Positions 35,182-46,325 of a stretch of DNA of 64,000 nucleotides are shown piece by piece (the stretch's first letter is position 1; each line of letters starts with the position of its first letter). This DNA comes from Diphasiastrum complanatum. Taxonomy: Eukaryota > Streptophyta > Lycopodiopsida > Lycopodiales > Lycopodiaceae. The position numbers and the translations under genes were made by a program. The notes under the pieces were generated by a model, which had not been told where the DNA came from, ran no database searches, and saw nothing but the letters and a program-made list of their open reading frames with translations. The DNA lies in assembly GCA_029204225.1 (NCBI GenBank), contig CM055103.1, positions 54,510,426 through 54,574,425 of the forward strand, written 5' to 3'.

Positions 35182-35560
35182 TTGTGGAGTGTTTCACAAA
35201 TATTTTTTTGTAAATTAAAAAATGTGATATGTGAGAATAGGCAAATTTCGAAAGCTGCAAAAATAAAGTATTGTGATGATCCGAATAAAATTCAAATTGG
35301 AAGTCTTGTTGCACTTTTAGCTTTCAAAAATAAAAAAGGACATCCATTTTGGATTGCCAAAGTTCTTGAGTTCAATCAAGATAGTAATCAGACAAAAGTA
35401 TTATGTGTCCATTGGTTACGCACCATTTCAACACCAATTTTTTTTGAGAAGGTACGAATTTAAAATGTTGCAAGTAGATTTGACAGGCAAGAGAAAGTGA
35501 TTGTCAAAAAATCAACCAAACGTAAATGATTTAAATTTACAAGATGTAGATGTTTTGGCA
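35182..35560 (+). pseudogene. Unassigned domain with PFWIAKV and VHW motifs
   Basis: The open frame to 35463 contains 'IQIGSLVALLAFKNKKGHPF', 'WIAKVLEFNQDSNQT' and 'VLCVHWLRT'. The pattern of a small beta-barrel (GxxVA ... PFWIxKV ... VHW) is what chromatin-reader-like or BAH-like modules show, but I cannot assign a family. Coding-like sequence continues after the stop ('NVASRFDRQEKVIVKK'), so the frame is probably a decayed exon. It lies between AT-rich blocks. Its possible relation to the methyltransferase-like pseudogene at 58752 is only suggested by similar texture. Confidence 0.4.
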
Positions 35561-36414
35561 TTTAGTTTTTAATTTAACAATAACCAATCATCTACTAAAG
35601 TCAATTATATCCATATTGAGAGAACAACTTGGATTAATAGAACAATTATCATTTTCAACTTGTCAGTAATAGAGAAAAGTTGACTTACAACGTTCCTTGT
35701 CAACATTGGATACTGTTTTTGAGGAAAATATGCCACTTGACTCTGATGAAAGAACGTGTCTTCAACTTCATCAACTGAAAACGAGAGTGTTTAGAATATG
35801 TCAAGTTGTGAATTGAGAGACATCAGTGAAAATTCCTTAGAAAATGTACTTTGAAAACAAATTACGTAAATATAATTTAAGTCGTTTTGTATTTTAATGG
35901 GATTTGGAGTTTCAAAAATCATGTGTTGTCTTACAATGTTATCTCATTTGTAATTATGATGGTTTTTTGAAGTTTGCAAAAAAAAACCCTTGAAGTGCTT
36001 TATTGAAAATATGCATTTTTTGGCTTTTTTTTAATAGATAATTTAGAAAATCCCTAAAAAAAAACCATGATTAATACCAAAAAAGATTACTCTTTTTTAG
36101 ATCAAAGTCCCAAAACAAATGTCATGTTGAATTTAGATTTTTTTGAATTCGTATATATTTGAACACTACAATCCTCCCAGCATGTTGATTCTATTAGTTG
36201 TGGGTGGTATATGGTGTACAATGCCAAAAAAAATTTAACTGGCTTTCACTACAAGATAAGCTTCCGAATCTGCTAGAGGTAATCTATTAATTCAGAATCA
36301 CAATCAAATATTCATTATTATCAATAACTTATTCTTGATTAATAATATGTACTTGTGTTTTTGTTTTTTGTAGTTCAAGTGCCTGTAGGTCTCCCCAATG
36401 GAGATAATGCATTT
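35561..36414. other. AT-rich, weak coding traces
   Basis: Contains broken plus-strand segments such as 'LDTVFEENMPLDSDERTCLQ' near 35710, which may belong to the gene remnant before it, then AT-rich sequence. Nothing is identifiable. Confidence 0.4.
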
Positions 36415-36893
36415 CCTATAAAAATTGCAAAAAGGTTATCTATGTTAGTAATGGGGTCTTACACTTTTTATGCCAAGCATCTTGGTGTAGGATGTTGATA
36501 GGGTCAAAATTGGCATAGATATGTAATGCCTCTATTGAGCCAAAGTAGTATAGGAGATGAAACTCTAACTAAATAGAGTGTTGACAAGTGTAGTGATTTA
36601 GTTTGATGAATTTCAAGAGGTCCAATAGGATTTAGAGGAGTAACCATCAATGGTCCACCAATAGGATTTTAGATATGCTTGAGAATGGTCCAGTAGAATC
36701 AAGAGGTGAATGGATCAATGGTCTACTAGGATTAAGAGGTTGTAAATGTGTGGTCCAATTATATTTGAGCTTGGATTAGCTCATGGATCTACTAGTGTCA
36801 TTGTACTTCTCATTTGGAAATAAGTGATTTGGAGATCTTGAGTGATTTTGAGACTAAGTGTTTTCTAGCATTCTCTCTCTACCCAAATTCAAT
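36415..36893 (+). repeat. Copia F-type LTR, truncated
   Basis: Matches the LTR at 52219-52955 in opposite orientation, including 'gtgtaggatgttgata', the 'ccaataggatt' repeats and 'gctcatggatctactagtgt'. It stops at 'ctctctctac' (about 36893), where it is joined directly to gag coding sequence. The last ~250 bp of the LTR, the primer-binding site and the leader are missing. Confidence 0.75.
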
Positions 36894-37370
36894 ATGGAAG
36901 TTGAGGATGGAGTCCATCTTGATACTTCAAGATGTGATGGACAATGTTCTTGGCCTTGAAGAAGAGACACAAGTTCTTCAAGAGGTTCAAAAATACAAGA
37001 AGAGAGCTAGGATGGCTTTCCACTACATCAAGATGAATGTCTCTAATAAGATATTGAGGGAGATAGGCACTTGCACTATAGCCAAAGAAACTTGAGATTG
37101 TCTCAAGGCTATCTATGAGGCTAAGAACACCTCTAGGCTTCTCACTCTTCGAAATCGAATATTTCAAAGTAGTCAAAAGGGTGATGAGAGTGCATCTAAT
37201 TATGGTTTGAGAGTCAAGGATATTCATAGGGAGTTTGCATGCATTGGTGATTCAATCAATCAAAGGAAGCCAGTCCAAGTCATTCTCAATGGTTTGAGAA
37301 ATGAATTTGACAACCTTGTCCAATACTATGTCATTAAGGAGGAGCCACCAAGCTTGGAGGCTCAAACTTT
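36890..37370 (+). pseudogene. Copia F-type gag fragment
   Basis: UBN2-type Gag, probably family F, joined to the truncated LTR: 'YPNSIWKLRMESILILQDVM', 'RARMAFHYIKMNVSNKILRE', a TGA at about 37093, then 'LLTLRNRIFQSSQKGDESAS' and 'VQVILNGLRNEFDNLVQYYV'. It is closest to family A Gag in the window but clearly diverged. Protease and everything downstream are absent; it stops near 37370. Confidence 0.8.
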
Positions 37371-37577
37371 TTCGTGTCGCGTCGTGTAACTTAAAAATTA
37401 GAAAGATTAAACATCTACAACTAATCGTGAATTACAAGAGTGGCAGATTAGCCATGATCTAGAGTACTTCTGCTGATGTTATGATATCTAATCAAATATC
37501 TGTACCACTTGATACTTGGCTGATATTCTTGATTCTTTGAGGAGCATGACTGATTTCGTGTCGTTTCGTGTCGTGTC
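37371..37577. other. ~165-bp segment bounded by 'cgtgtcg' motifs
   Basis: 'ttttcgtgtcgcgtcgtgta' (37368) and 'tttcgtgtcgtttcgtgtcg' (37553) bracket a short AT-rich segment between the gag fragment and the minus-strand copia. It could be the remains of an LTR edge or a small insertion. Confidence 0.35.
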
Positions 37578-37580
37578 ATA

Positions 37581-40192
37581 TTGCCTTTTGTCAAAAGTTC
37601 AGGATTGAAAGCTAGCAAAGCTTTGGCACTAAAAACATTTTGTTTCTTTAGCTCCCTCTCAAAGCATGATAGCTTGACGACTCCAAGACTGCTCCTCTGT
37701 CTCTCAAACAGACCTTTGTCTAAGGCCTTTGTGAAAATGTCAGCAACCATGTCTTTTGTTCCAATGAAAGTAGTTTGCAACATTTTCTTCTCAATCAGAC
37801 CCCTTATCAGGTGGTACTTGATTGCAATGTGTTTCATCCTTGAGTGAAACATAGGGTCTTTTGTCAGATGTATTGCAGATGTGTTGTCCATCTGCAAAAC
37901 CAGAGGTTCATTTCTCGTTTCGTCCAATTCGTCATGAGCCAAATTATTTCGTTGGCCATCTTTGCTGCTGCAATGTACTCTGCTTTGCAAGATGAGTGAA
38001 CCACAATGGTCTGCTTCTTGCTGACCCAGAGAATTGCTGCTCCAAACATGATGGTGCATCCTCTTGAGACACTTTTGTAGTCATCCTTGAGGGATGCCCA
38101 GCTGGCATCACTGTAGGAAAGCATCTGGAACCCTGCATCACGACAATAACACAAACCATAATCCTTTGTTAATTGAAGATATTGCAAAATTCATTTTGCA
38201 ATATTTCAATGTGTCGAGCTTGGATTTGTGCAGAATTGGTTCATCTTGAACACAATATAAGCAATGTCAAGATATGTGTTATCTACAAGGTACATCAACG
38301 ATACTATCAGTTTCTTCTATGGTGTGAGCTGCATCAATTCTCTCTCTTCTTCAGTTCTCAAACAATTTTCGTTCATCAGTACTGTTTCTACAAGCATTGG
38401 AGTATTCGCTCCTTTGAAATTTAGCATCCCAAAATCCTCTAGAATTTTTTGAGTGTATCTGGACTGATGAAGGTACACTTTACCTCCCTCATAGTCCCTA
38501 TCAATCTGTAAGCCAGGGTAACACCTGGCTTCTCCCAAATCTGTAATCTCGAAATGTTTCAAGATATCATTCTTCACTTCAGCAATAAGTTTCTCACTCT
38601 TGTTGAGTATCAGAGTGTCGTCCACATACACAACCACAATGATGATCTCCCCATCTGTAATTCTCACATAGACATTGGAATCAGCCATAAGTGACATGAA
38701 TCCTAAAAATTTCAGGGCTTGATCTTTCTTCTTGTACCATTGTCGAGCTGATTGCTTCAGATCATAGATACTCCATATGCAATCTGCATGCATAATTAGG
38801 AAGTGAATTCGAGACATATCCTGGGGGATGATCCATATAGACCTCTTCATCTAACTCACCATGCAAGAAGGTTGTCTTCTCGTCCACAATGTGGATCCTC
38901 AGGTCATAAGCAGCTGCATATGCAAATAGTAAATGCAGGAATGAATGTTTCACGACACGAGAGAAGGTCTCAGAATAGTCAATACCATATCTCTGAGAAA
39001 ATCTCTTTACTCCAAGTCTTGCCTTATACTTTGAGACATCTCCATCTGGTCCATACTTTAGCTTGTATACCCATTTGCATTTTACAGCCTTTCGCTTATC
39101 TGGTAATGGCTGCAACATTCATATTTGGTTCTTCCTCATGGATTCTATCTCCTCATTCATGGCTTGGATTCATTTGTCATTCTCTGGACATTCAATTGCC
39201 TCCTCGAATGTCTGTGGTTCAACACTGAATCCACAGAACTCTTCTGATGTAGAAGCAGAGCTGCCTAGCACATATCTTGGAATTGCAATGCCTATGCCTT
39301 TGTCTGCTCTGCTAGGTCCGGAACCATTTTGGTTTATAGGTACTGTAGTAGAAGGCTGCCTCTCGAATCTTTTGTCTTCTGATTCGTCACTCGAATGCAA
39401 AGTGACTCAAACATTTTTGTCTTTGTGTTCATCTTCTACCCCCTCTATCACAATCAGCAAGTCATAGTACTATCTTTCAAGAACTTCATAGCTGACAGAA
39501 ACATCGTTGGCCATTGTTCTGCTCTCATCAAATCTGACATCTCTGACTGTCTTTACAGTGTTTGTCTCTGGAATATAGACTCTGTAGTATGACGAATTGT
39601 TGTCATATCCTACAAGATATCCATGTTCAACTTTCTCATCAAGCTTCTTTCGAAGCTTATCAGGAACATGTGCATAAGCTACACAACCAAAGATTTTGAT
39701 GTGAGTCAGATTGGGTTTTCTACCCCACCATAATTCATGTGGTGTCGTGTGAGGAACACCAGACTTTCTTGTCCTATTCTGAATTCAAGCAGTTGTAGCT
39801 ACTGCTTCAGCCCACAGTACTCTTGGAGCTTTTGAGTAGGCCATCATGCATCTGACAGCTTCCATTAGGGTCCTAATCTTTCTTTCTACAACACCATTGT
39901 GCTATGGTGTGTAAGATGCAATCCTTTTGTGAATGATACCACGATCGTTGCAGAAGTCAGTGAAGCAATTCGGGATGTATTTTCCACCTCGATCTGTCCT
40001 AATCTACTTCACTTTGCTGCAAAGCATCTCTCTATCCAATTCACATACTCTGTGAATTTGTCAATTGTTTGTGATTTATTCTGAATAAAATAGACTTTGG
40101 CAAATTTACTATAATCATCAATAAAGGTAATGCAATATTTTGAGCCTCCTACTGAAATCACATTGAAAGGCCCACATATGTCAGAATGCATT
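37581..40192 (-). pseudogene. Copia C integrase-RT-RNase H, broken
   Basis: Minus strand, from high to low. The integrase core begins abruptly ('HSDICGPFNVISVGGSKY', 'FIDDYSKFAKVYF'), with 'TPHELWWGRKPNLTHIKIFG' further on. A variable linker is open at 39170-39400. RT at 38762-39118 reads 'VKCKWVYKLKYGPDGDVSKY', 'YGIDYSETFS', 'LDEEVYMDHPPGY'. RT C-part at 38317-38850 has 'VVVYVDDTLILNK'. RNase H spans frames at 37864-38187 ('SYSDASWASLKDD') and 37448-38059 ('QMDNTSAIHLTKDP', 'VADIFTKALDKGLF'). Several frameshifts. Gag, protease and zinc site are missing because the copy is joined at 40192 to a truncated LTR of an opposite-strand copy. Confidence 0.9.
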
Positions 40193-40194
40193 GG

Positions 40195-40311
40195 AAAAAC
40201 ATAGATCAACAGTGCTTGTCTACATTTGGGACGACTGTAGGAATGATACAGCTGGCAGTGACCAGCAATCGTATCTGAAATCCATCCGAATTCTCTTGTT
40301 TTTTGCATCAG
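40195..40311 (+). repeat. Truncated copia C LTR
   Basis: The last ~117 bp of an LTR, matching the minus-strand LTR at 22929 ('cagtgcttgtctacattt', 'gctggcagtgaccag'), directly before a primer-binding site. The outer part is lost at the junction with the integrase at 40192. Confidence 0.75.
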
Positions 40312-40324
40312 TTGTATCAGAGCC
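40312..40324 (+). other. Copia C primer-binding site
   Basis: TTGTATCAGAGCC, one change from the canonical site, between the truncated LTR and a ~98-bp leader. Confidence 0.8.
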
Positions 40325-40422
40325 TACCTTGTCATAGTCTAACGTAGCCAAAAAGCTATTAGATCCAGGAGGCCAAGCATTCAAACAAACAACCATCAAC
40401 AAAAGAACACACTGCAGAAGCA

Positions 40423-41541
40423 ATGGCTTCAATCAGCAGCATACAGAGCAAGATTTGTATAGTTCTAGATTCTTCATGATCTAACTTTCTGGCCTGGAAA
40501 GTTAAGACATCGCTGATACTCAAGGGTGAAGGCTTATTCCCCTACATGGATGGCATAGAAGAGATGCCTGCGACATCAGACAAAGAGCTACGTGAGTGGA
40601 GGGACAAAATGACAAGGCAGTAGCCTTGCTATCATCTTCCATCGAAGATAGTCTCACACTTGACCTGGCTACACTCTTTGAAGCTAATGAGATGTGGGAT
40701 GCACTACTCATGAGATTTCAAATGAAATCAAGAAGTAAAATAATGATGCTGAAAAATCAACTGACAAATCTACAGTGGGATGGAAAAGACTTCACTTCTT
40801 TTGTAAGGAAGATGAAGGATCTATTTCTATCACTACATAACTCTGGAGCAGAGAATGCAGTGTCAGCTGAGAATAAGCTCACTTACATGTTGAGAGCCTT
40901 ACCCAATTCTTTCTAGACAACCAGAACCCTTCTTGCGAAAGATCCTACAATGACTCTCAAAAAGGCAATTGTCGAGATTCGAGAGGAAGTCGAAGCTAGA
41001 GAACACCTTGATCACAAGGATGGTTCAGACCAAGCCCTCTACGGTAACAAAGAAAAATCCAAGAAAAAATTCAAGCCTAAGAGGGAGTCGAATCAAAGGC
41101 AGGATTGTGATCATCAAGCAGAGGGGACCAGCAAAGACAACTAGAAGAGCAAAGGGAGGTCGAAATAGCAAGGTGGAGAAAAGCAGACTTGCGTGAGATG
41201 CAAAAGAGATGGGCACACAGTTGATATGTGCTGGCTCAATCCAAAAATTGAATGTATCCACTACCACAAGAAGGGTCATGCAGCCATGGATTGTTGCGTG
41301 AACCCGAAGAACAAATCAGCACAGAACAGACAGGAGAACAGTAATAGTTCATCCTATGTCGAGGAGCTTGAGATCTCGAAAATGGGCGAAGAGAGATCGA
41401 GCATAAATTGTTCGACCGCCTACATTTGTGAAGACGTGTGTGCATCGTCAACATCTGACACACATGAGGTGATCCTAGATTCAGGAGCCCCCTCACACTT
41501 TGTGACATCAAGACGAATCATGTCTGATTTTAGAAGTGCAG
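40423..41541 (+). pseudogene. Copia C gag-protease (left part)
   Basis: Start ATG at 40423 ('MASISSIQSKI'), with a TGA at 40477-40479 where the copy at 22622 has GGA, then a frameshift into the open Gag core 40596-40916 ('ANEMWDALLMRFQMKSRSKI'). There are two knuckles near 41190-41290: 'CVRCKRDGHTVDMC' intact and 'CIHYHKKGHAAMDC' with Tyr for the second Cys. Protease 'VILDSGAPSHFVTS' is near 41472. The frame is interrupted at 41541 by the family A element and resumes at 47575. Confidence 0.9.
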
Positions 41542-42191
41542 TGCGAAAGATTTCAGATCCTTAAGATCCAATCTACTTAAATGATCTTTGGTTAGAAAGA
41601 GAAATACACTAACAATTTTACCAATGTAGAAAAATCAGCATCTACACACAATTTGAGATGAAAACACTAATAGAACTTGATCAGACTTGAATGAAATGAT
41701 TATGTACTATTTCTATCCGTACAAAACCAGCAAGCTATTGTATTTCACACGTGTGGATCCAAAAATAGCAAATATAGATCATTCTACACATAGAATTGCA
41801 AGCAATCACCAAGATAGTGCACCAATGGATAGTAGAACCCAAGAGAACCATGTATAAGCATGAAATAAGATAGAGAAGAGAGAAGATGACTCTCTCCACG
41901 AGTTACATCCTTTTATAGCAGGTCCAAACCCTATTTGGCCACTTGGCTTTCCCACGAAAATGCTAACCCTACCAATTTTGGGTCTAGATTCAATGTACCC
42001 AACTTATTCAAATTGAATCTACTCAAACTCGCATTCTATCTTTCCCACACTTTCAAAAAGTATTTACTCAAATGAAATTTAGACTAATGAACTTTGAAAA
42101 GTCAACCTCTAAGTCTAAAACAAGTTTTGGCCTCAATATGCCAAATATGGAAATATTGCAAAATGTGATGAAACTAGTTGAATCTTTCACA
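41542..42191 (-). repeat. 3' LTR of the family A element
   Basis: 650 bp, beginning 'tgcgaaagatttcag' and ending 'gaatctttcaca' on the plus strand. TATAAAA lies on the minus strand at 41911-41917. Confidence 0.93.
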
Positions 42192-42776
42192 CTCCCTCTT
42201 CAACTAGTTTTAGCATAGACTTTGATAATACTCCAAGTGAAGTCCTATGCTTCATGAACAAGTCTTTTCCCAATGCTTTGGTGAAGATATCAGCTACACA
42301 TTCCTTTGAAGACACATGTTGAAGCTCCACCTCCTTTGCAATGACTCGCTCCCTCACAAAATGATATTGTATCTCAATATGCTTGCTCCTACCATAAAAG
42401 ATAGGATTGGATGCCATTCTTTGGGCTGATTGATTGTCACAAAAGATGATTGGGCTCTCTGAAAAATCCAGCAAGTGAAGATCCTTGATAATCCTCTTGA
42501 TCCATACCATCTCCTTTGTGCAATGTGTAAGAGCTTTGTACTCAGCCTCACTAGATGACAATGAGATAGTGGCTTGTTTCTTTGACATCCATGATACAGC
42601 TCCATCACCTATGAAAATACAATAAGCACTAATGGATTTTCTATCAATTACATCTCTAGCATAGTCCGAATCTGAAAATCCAAAAAGATTAGGTGATGAT
42701 CCCTCATACAATATGCCAAATTCTCGAGTTCCAATGATGTACCTCAAAACTAGCTTTCCTAGCTTCCAATGCTCCT
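42187..42776 (-). CDS. Family A RNase H, C-terminal part of pol
   Basis: RNase H domain of the copia polyprotein, open to the stop at the edge of the 3' LTR. Landmarks: 'GFSDSDYARDVIDRKS', 'SLSSSEAEYKALTHC' (catalytic Glu), 'FCDNQSAQRMASNPIF' (catalytic Asp), 'KHIEIQYHFVRERV', 'VADIFTKALGKDLF'. It resumes family A sequence at 42776 with 'EHWKLGKLVLRYIIGTREFG'. In an intact polyprotein it would follow RT; here it follows the foreign segment. Confidence 0.88.
42192..42204 (-). other. Polypurine tract
   Basis: The minus strand reads GTTGAAGAGGGAG directly before the 3' LTR, the expected primer site for plus-strand DNA synthesis. Confidence 0.8.
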
Positions 42777-43840
42777 AGCATAGTTTTTGCCAATAGAACT
42801 TTGATCCATCATAAGAATGATCTTCTTCCTAAGAATAGATCTCCTTTCAATGATCATGTAATGCTCAAAATAGAAACAACCATAATTGATATAGAGAATA
42901 GTGTCCACTTGGGATGCTTCACTATTTCTTACAACAATTTTACATGTAAAAATGTGACTAGAACATGAAGAATCAAATATAATGTAAATGAAATGATTCC
43001 ACCATGCTTCCAACTCTGAACTCTCTGAAAAAATACATCAAACAAACAATAAATGTGAGTGATCAACTTTTGCTTGCATGTCTCCTCCTCCTTTTTCCTT
43101 TGTTGCCTTGTATCCACCATGATACTCCACGAATGAGCCTCCATCTTCATCTTGCCACAAGAAACCATCAAACCTTGGAAATCCATGAGTAGGTGAGTAC
43201 ATTAATGATGCAAATCCAGCACCACATGACTCCATAAACCAAGTAGTTTGCACTAGTCCATCTTCAAGATCTACTTGACACAAGAAAATGACCATGAATT
43301 CACCAAAAATTGACAATCTCCAAGTATTGGCACCAAGTAGCTCAACACTTGAGAACTTAGCCATGGATGAGTGACATAATGAACCTCCAATAGCTTCATT
43401 TCCATCAGCAAAATCAGCCAAGAATGCTAGTACAAATCCAACATCAAGACAATGTTCACCAATGTAGCTAGTTTTACCATATCTTGACAATTTGCACACA
43501 TCCACATGAAATTGCTCAAACATGAGATAGAACAAGTAAAGTAAACTTGAACAACACTTCCTTGCTGCTCCTTTGACCTTACTTGAGTCTTTAATATGCT
43601 ACAAAAACATATCCATAACACCTCTGCCAATTACCTCTCCTTTGATGCTCTTGACTAGCTCCAAATTGCCAACTTCCCTTTTGACTAGTTGAAGCGCTTT
43701 GAGATCAACCTCTTGATCTTCAACTTGACCATCAAAGTCATTGAATAAAATTTGTTTTCCAGATCCATTACTTGATTTTACAGCAAGATAACATCCATCC
43801 ACTTGCATAGCTCCATGTACACAAGAAGATCCTCCAAAAG
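42777..43840 (-). other. Foreign 1064-bp segment replacing reverse transcriptase
   Basis: Compared with family A copy 1, homology stops after 'ggaacat' (43841) and resumes at 'aggagcattgg' (42776). The missing 880 bp (15918-16797 in copy 1) encode nearly all of RT including YVDD. The replacement has no RT motif. It stays in the pol frame for about 80 codons ('FGGSSCVHGAMQVDGCYLAV', 'KSIKGEVIGRGVMDMF', stop near 43599). It then contains a separate 165-codon frame (43038-43535) and further short ones. I do not recognise the sequence. It may be a captured host transcript or part of another element. Confidence 0.85.
43038..43535 (-). CDS. 165-codon open frame in the captured segment
   Basis: The longest frame in the foreign segment. 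It has no recognisable domain. Features: a moderately hydrophobic N-half with several Cys ('VDVCKLSRYGKTSYIGEHC'), alternating hydrophobic stretches typical of beta strands ('SSVELLGANTWRLSIFGEFM'), an aromatic Gly-rich stretch ('GFPRFDGFLWQDEDGGSFVE') and a Lys/Gly-rich tail. The alternation would suit part of a beta-propeller or similar all-beta plant protein, which would point to a captured host exon set. That is inference. The neighbouring sequence upstream (43536-43840) has similar composition in another frame. Confidence 0.4.
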   Translation of the reverse strand: MFYLMFEQFHVDVCKLSRYGKTSYIGEHCLDVGFVLAFLADFADGNEAIGGSLCHSSMAKFSSVELLGANTWRLSIFGEFMVIFLCQVDLEDGLVQTTWFMESCGAGFASLMYSPTHGFPRFDGFLWQDEDGGSFVEYHGGYKATKEKGGGDMQAKVDHSHLLFV

Positions 43841-46325
43841 ATGTTCCACTCTTCATAAGAGATCGATACTCAAGATCCATTGCTTCCATCCACTCCTCTT
43901 CTTTCCTTGCTTGATCTACACTTGTAGGCTCATCCAAAGAGGTTAGGAAAGCAACATAATTTCCAGAAACTACTTGCTTATCCTTTTGATCATATGTGAG
44001 CCTTGAAGGTACTTGTCTTTCTCTTGATGTTCTCCTTGGCTTTTGACTTGATGAAGGTCCATCATCACCACCATCCAAAGTAGGATCCTTCTCATCAACA
44101 TCAAGAATGTTAGATCCATCTACTTTACCATCAATCATGCTTGAAAACACCTTCGGAATGTTTCCCTAATAAAAAATGACATCTTTACCAACAATCGCTT
44201 TGTTAGTAGAAGGAATGTAAACCTTGTAGGCTTTACTCACCTCACTATATCCAACAAAAATACCTCTTCTTGAAGATGAATCCTCCTTGGTCCTATCATC
44301 AAGAGTAATGTTGACATAGCATGTGCATCCAAAGGTTCTTAGAAAGTTGACACTCGGCCTCCTCTTGAATAGCATCTCAAAAGGTATCCTTCCATCCAAA
44401 ATAGCACTCGGCCACCTATTGCACAACAAATTGGCACACAACAAAGCTTGATCCCAAAATGGTTTGTCAAGATTAGCACTTAACCTCATGGCTTTAGCAC
44501 TTTCACATAAAGTCCTATTCTTCCTTTCAGCCACTCCATTTTGTTGAGAGGTCCTTGATGTTGTATACTCCCTCTTGATCCCATGCTCATCACAAAAAGC
44601 CTTGAACTTGCTAGATATGTACTCACCACCATTGTCACCTCTCAAGCACTTGATCTTTGTGGAAAATTGGTTCTCCCTTGAATTCTTGAACTTGACAAAG
44701 ACATCATACACTTCATCCTTTCTCTTTAGTAGATAGATCCAACAAAATCTACTAAAATCATCAATGAATGTTACATACATCTTAGCTCTACTATTGCTAA
44801 TTGTACTAAATCCATGAATATCCGAATGTACAAGTTGAAAAGGCTTTGTAGATCTAGAAATAGATCTAGTATAAGGTAGTCTTTGTGACTTAGACAAAGC
44901 ACAAGACTTACAAACATGCTTGTCATTACTTAAGGAACTTGGAAGACCAATCACAACTTTCTTCCTTGCCATTACCTCCAATGACTTGAAGTTGAGGTGT
45001 CCCATCCTTTTGTGCCAAACCTCTTGAATAGAAATTTGCTCCCTTGCAACACATCCAACTTGGTTAGCAATAACACAAGCATCAAGTTTGAACAACTTCC
45101 CTTGTCTTTTACCTTTTCCAATCAAGACATCCTTCCTTTTGATCAAACAAGCATCTCCATCAAACTCCACCTTGAGGCCCTTACTTAGCATTTGACTCAC
45201 ACTAAGCAAATTCTTGGTAATAGATGAAATAGACAAGACATCCTCCAAATGAACATTCCTATTTGTAGACAGAGAAATAGGAATTGTGCCAATCCCTTTG
45301 ATTGCACACTCACCATCATTGGCCGTGTAGATCACCCTCTTGTCATCTCCATATGCCAACAAAGAAGTGAAGTACTCTTTGTGAAAGGTCATGTGTGAAC
45401 TTGCTCCACTATCAATCCACCAAGGATCTAGATCTCCATCATTAGCAAGCATACATGAAGACATCACAAAAGCATCATCATTTGCATCTTGAACATCCAA
45501 ACCATCCTCATCAAGAGTAAGATTACCTTGCTTGTCTCCTTGATCTCTCTTCTTCTTGTAACACTCACTTACAAAGTGTCCTTTGATGCCACAATAGAAG
45601 AACTTGAGCTTTGATCTATCCTTCTTTTTGCCACTTGAAGAAGCATCCACTTGATCTTGCCCTTTAGACCACTTGCTTTTGGTTTTGCCCTTGAATTTGC
45701 CCTTTGTGAACATAGCATCCTCTTGAAGTGTCGATGTAGATCCACCTCTTGCTTGAAGCCTATATTCCTCATTGATCAAGATCTCTTGAAGATCCATCAA
45801 ACTTGGCAAAGTCTTTTGACTAGCAATACTTTGAACAATGTTAGCATGGGAATCCAACAAGCCATTAAGAATCACTTGAATAAGCTCTCCTTCCTTAATG
45901 CTTTCATCTATGCAAGCTAACTCATCATTCAATGCTTTCATTCTCAAAACAAAAGTACTTGGACTTTCTTCATTCTTTTGCAAACAAGAAAAGATTTTTC
46001 TTCTTAGAGTCAACACTCTAGATGTAGACTTGGATTCATAAAGCTTCTTCAATGAATTCCAAGCTTCCAAAGATCATGTGCACTTACCAACTTCCTTGAG
46101 AAGTTCATTGGTAACATTCATCTTTATCATGTGTAGAGCCTTCTTGGCCCTCTTGTCATACCTCAATTGATCTTGTTGTGTTTCTGGTCTCTCCTCCAAG
46201 CCTACAACAATATCCAAAACATCATTCATCTCAAGAATTGACCTTATCCTCACTTTCCACAATGAATAGTTACTTGAGGTATGCTTGTCATTGGCTTCCA
46301 ACATGACTCCAATTGAGGGTGCCAT
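43841..46325 (-). pseudogene. Family A gag-protease-integrase
   Basis: Minus-strand polyprotein from ATG 46325. Gag: 'MAPSIGVMLEANDKHTSSNY'. A TGA at 46074-46076 (Ser TCA in copy 1) precedes the long open frame to 44166. The knuckle reads 'FFYCGIKGHFVSEC', with the first Cys changed to Phe. Protease 'WIDSGASSHMTFH', pre-integrase 'HKRMGHLNFKSLEV', integrase zinc Cys pair 'CKSCALSKS', catalytic 'HSDIHGF', 'RGDNGGEYIS', 'NGVAERKNRTL'. A TAG at 44166-44168 (Glu in copy 1) precedes 43841-44150, which holds the integrase-RT linker ('RRTSRERQVPSRLTYDQKDK') and stops matching at 43841. Integrase is otherwise complete. Confidence 0.92.

Noticed and set aside
40150-40330. Autointegration of a copia cDNA as the cause of the head-to-head join
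   Set aside because: Autointegration would join an LTR terminus to internal sequence; here the LTR is cut internally.
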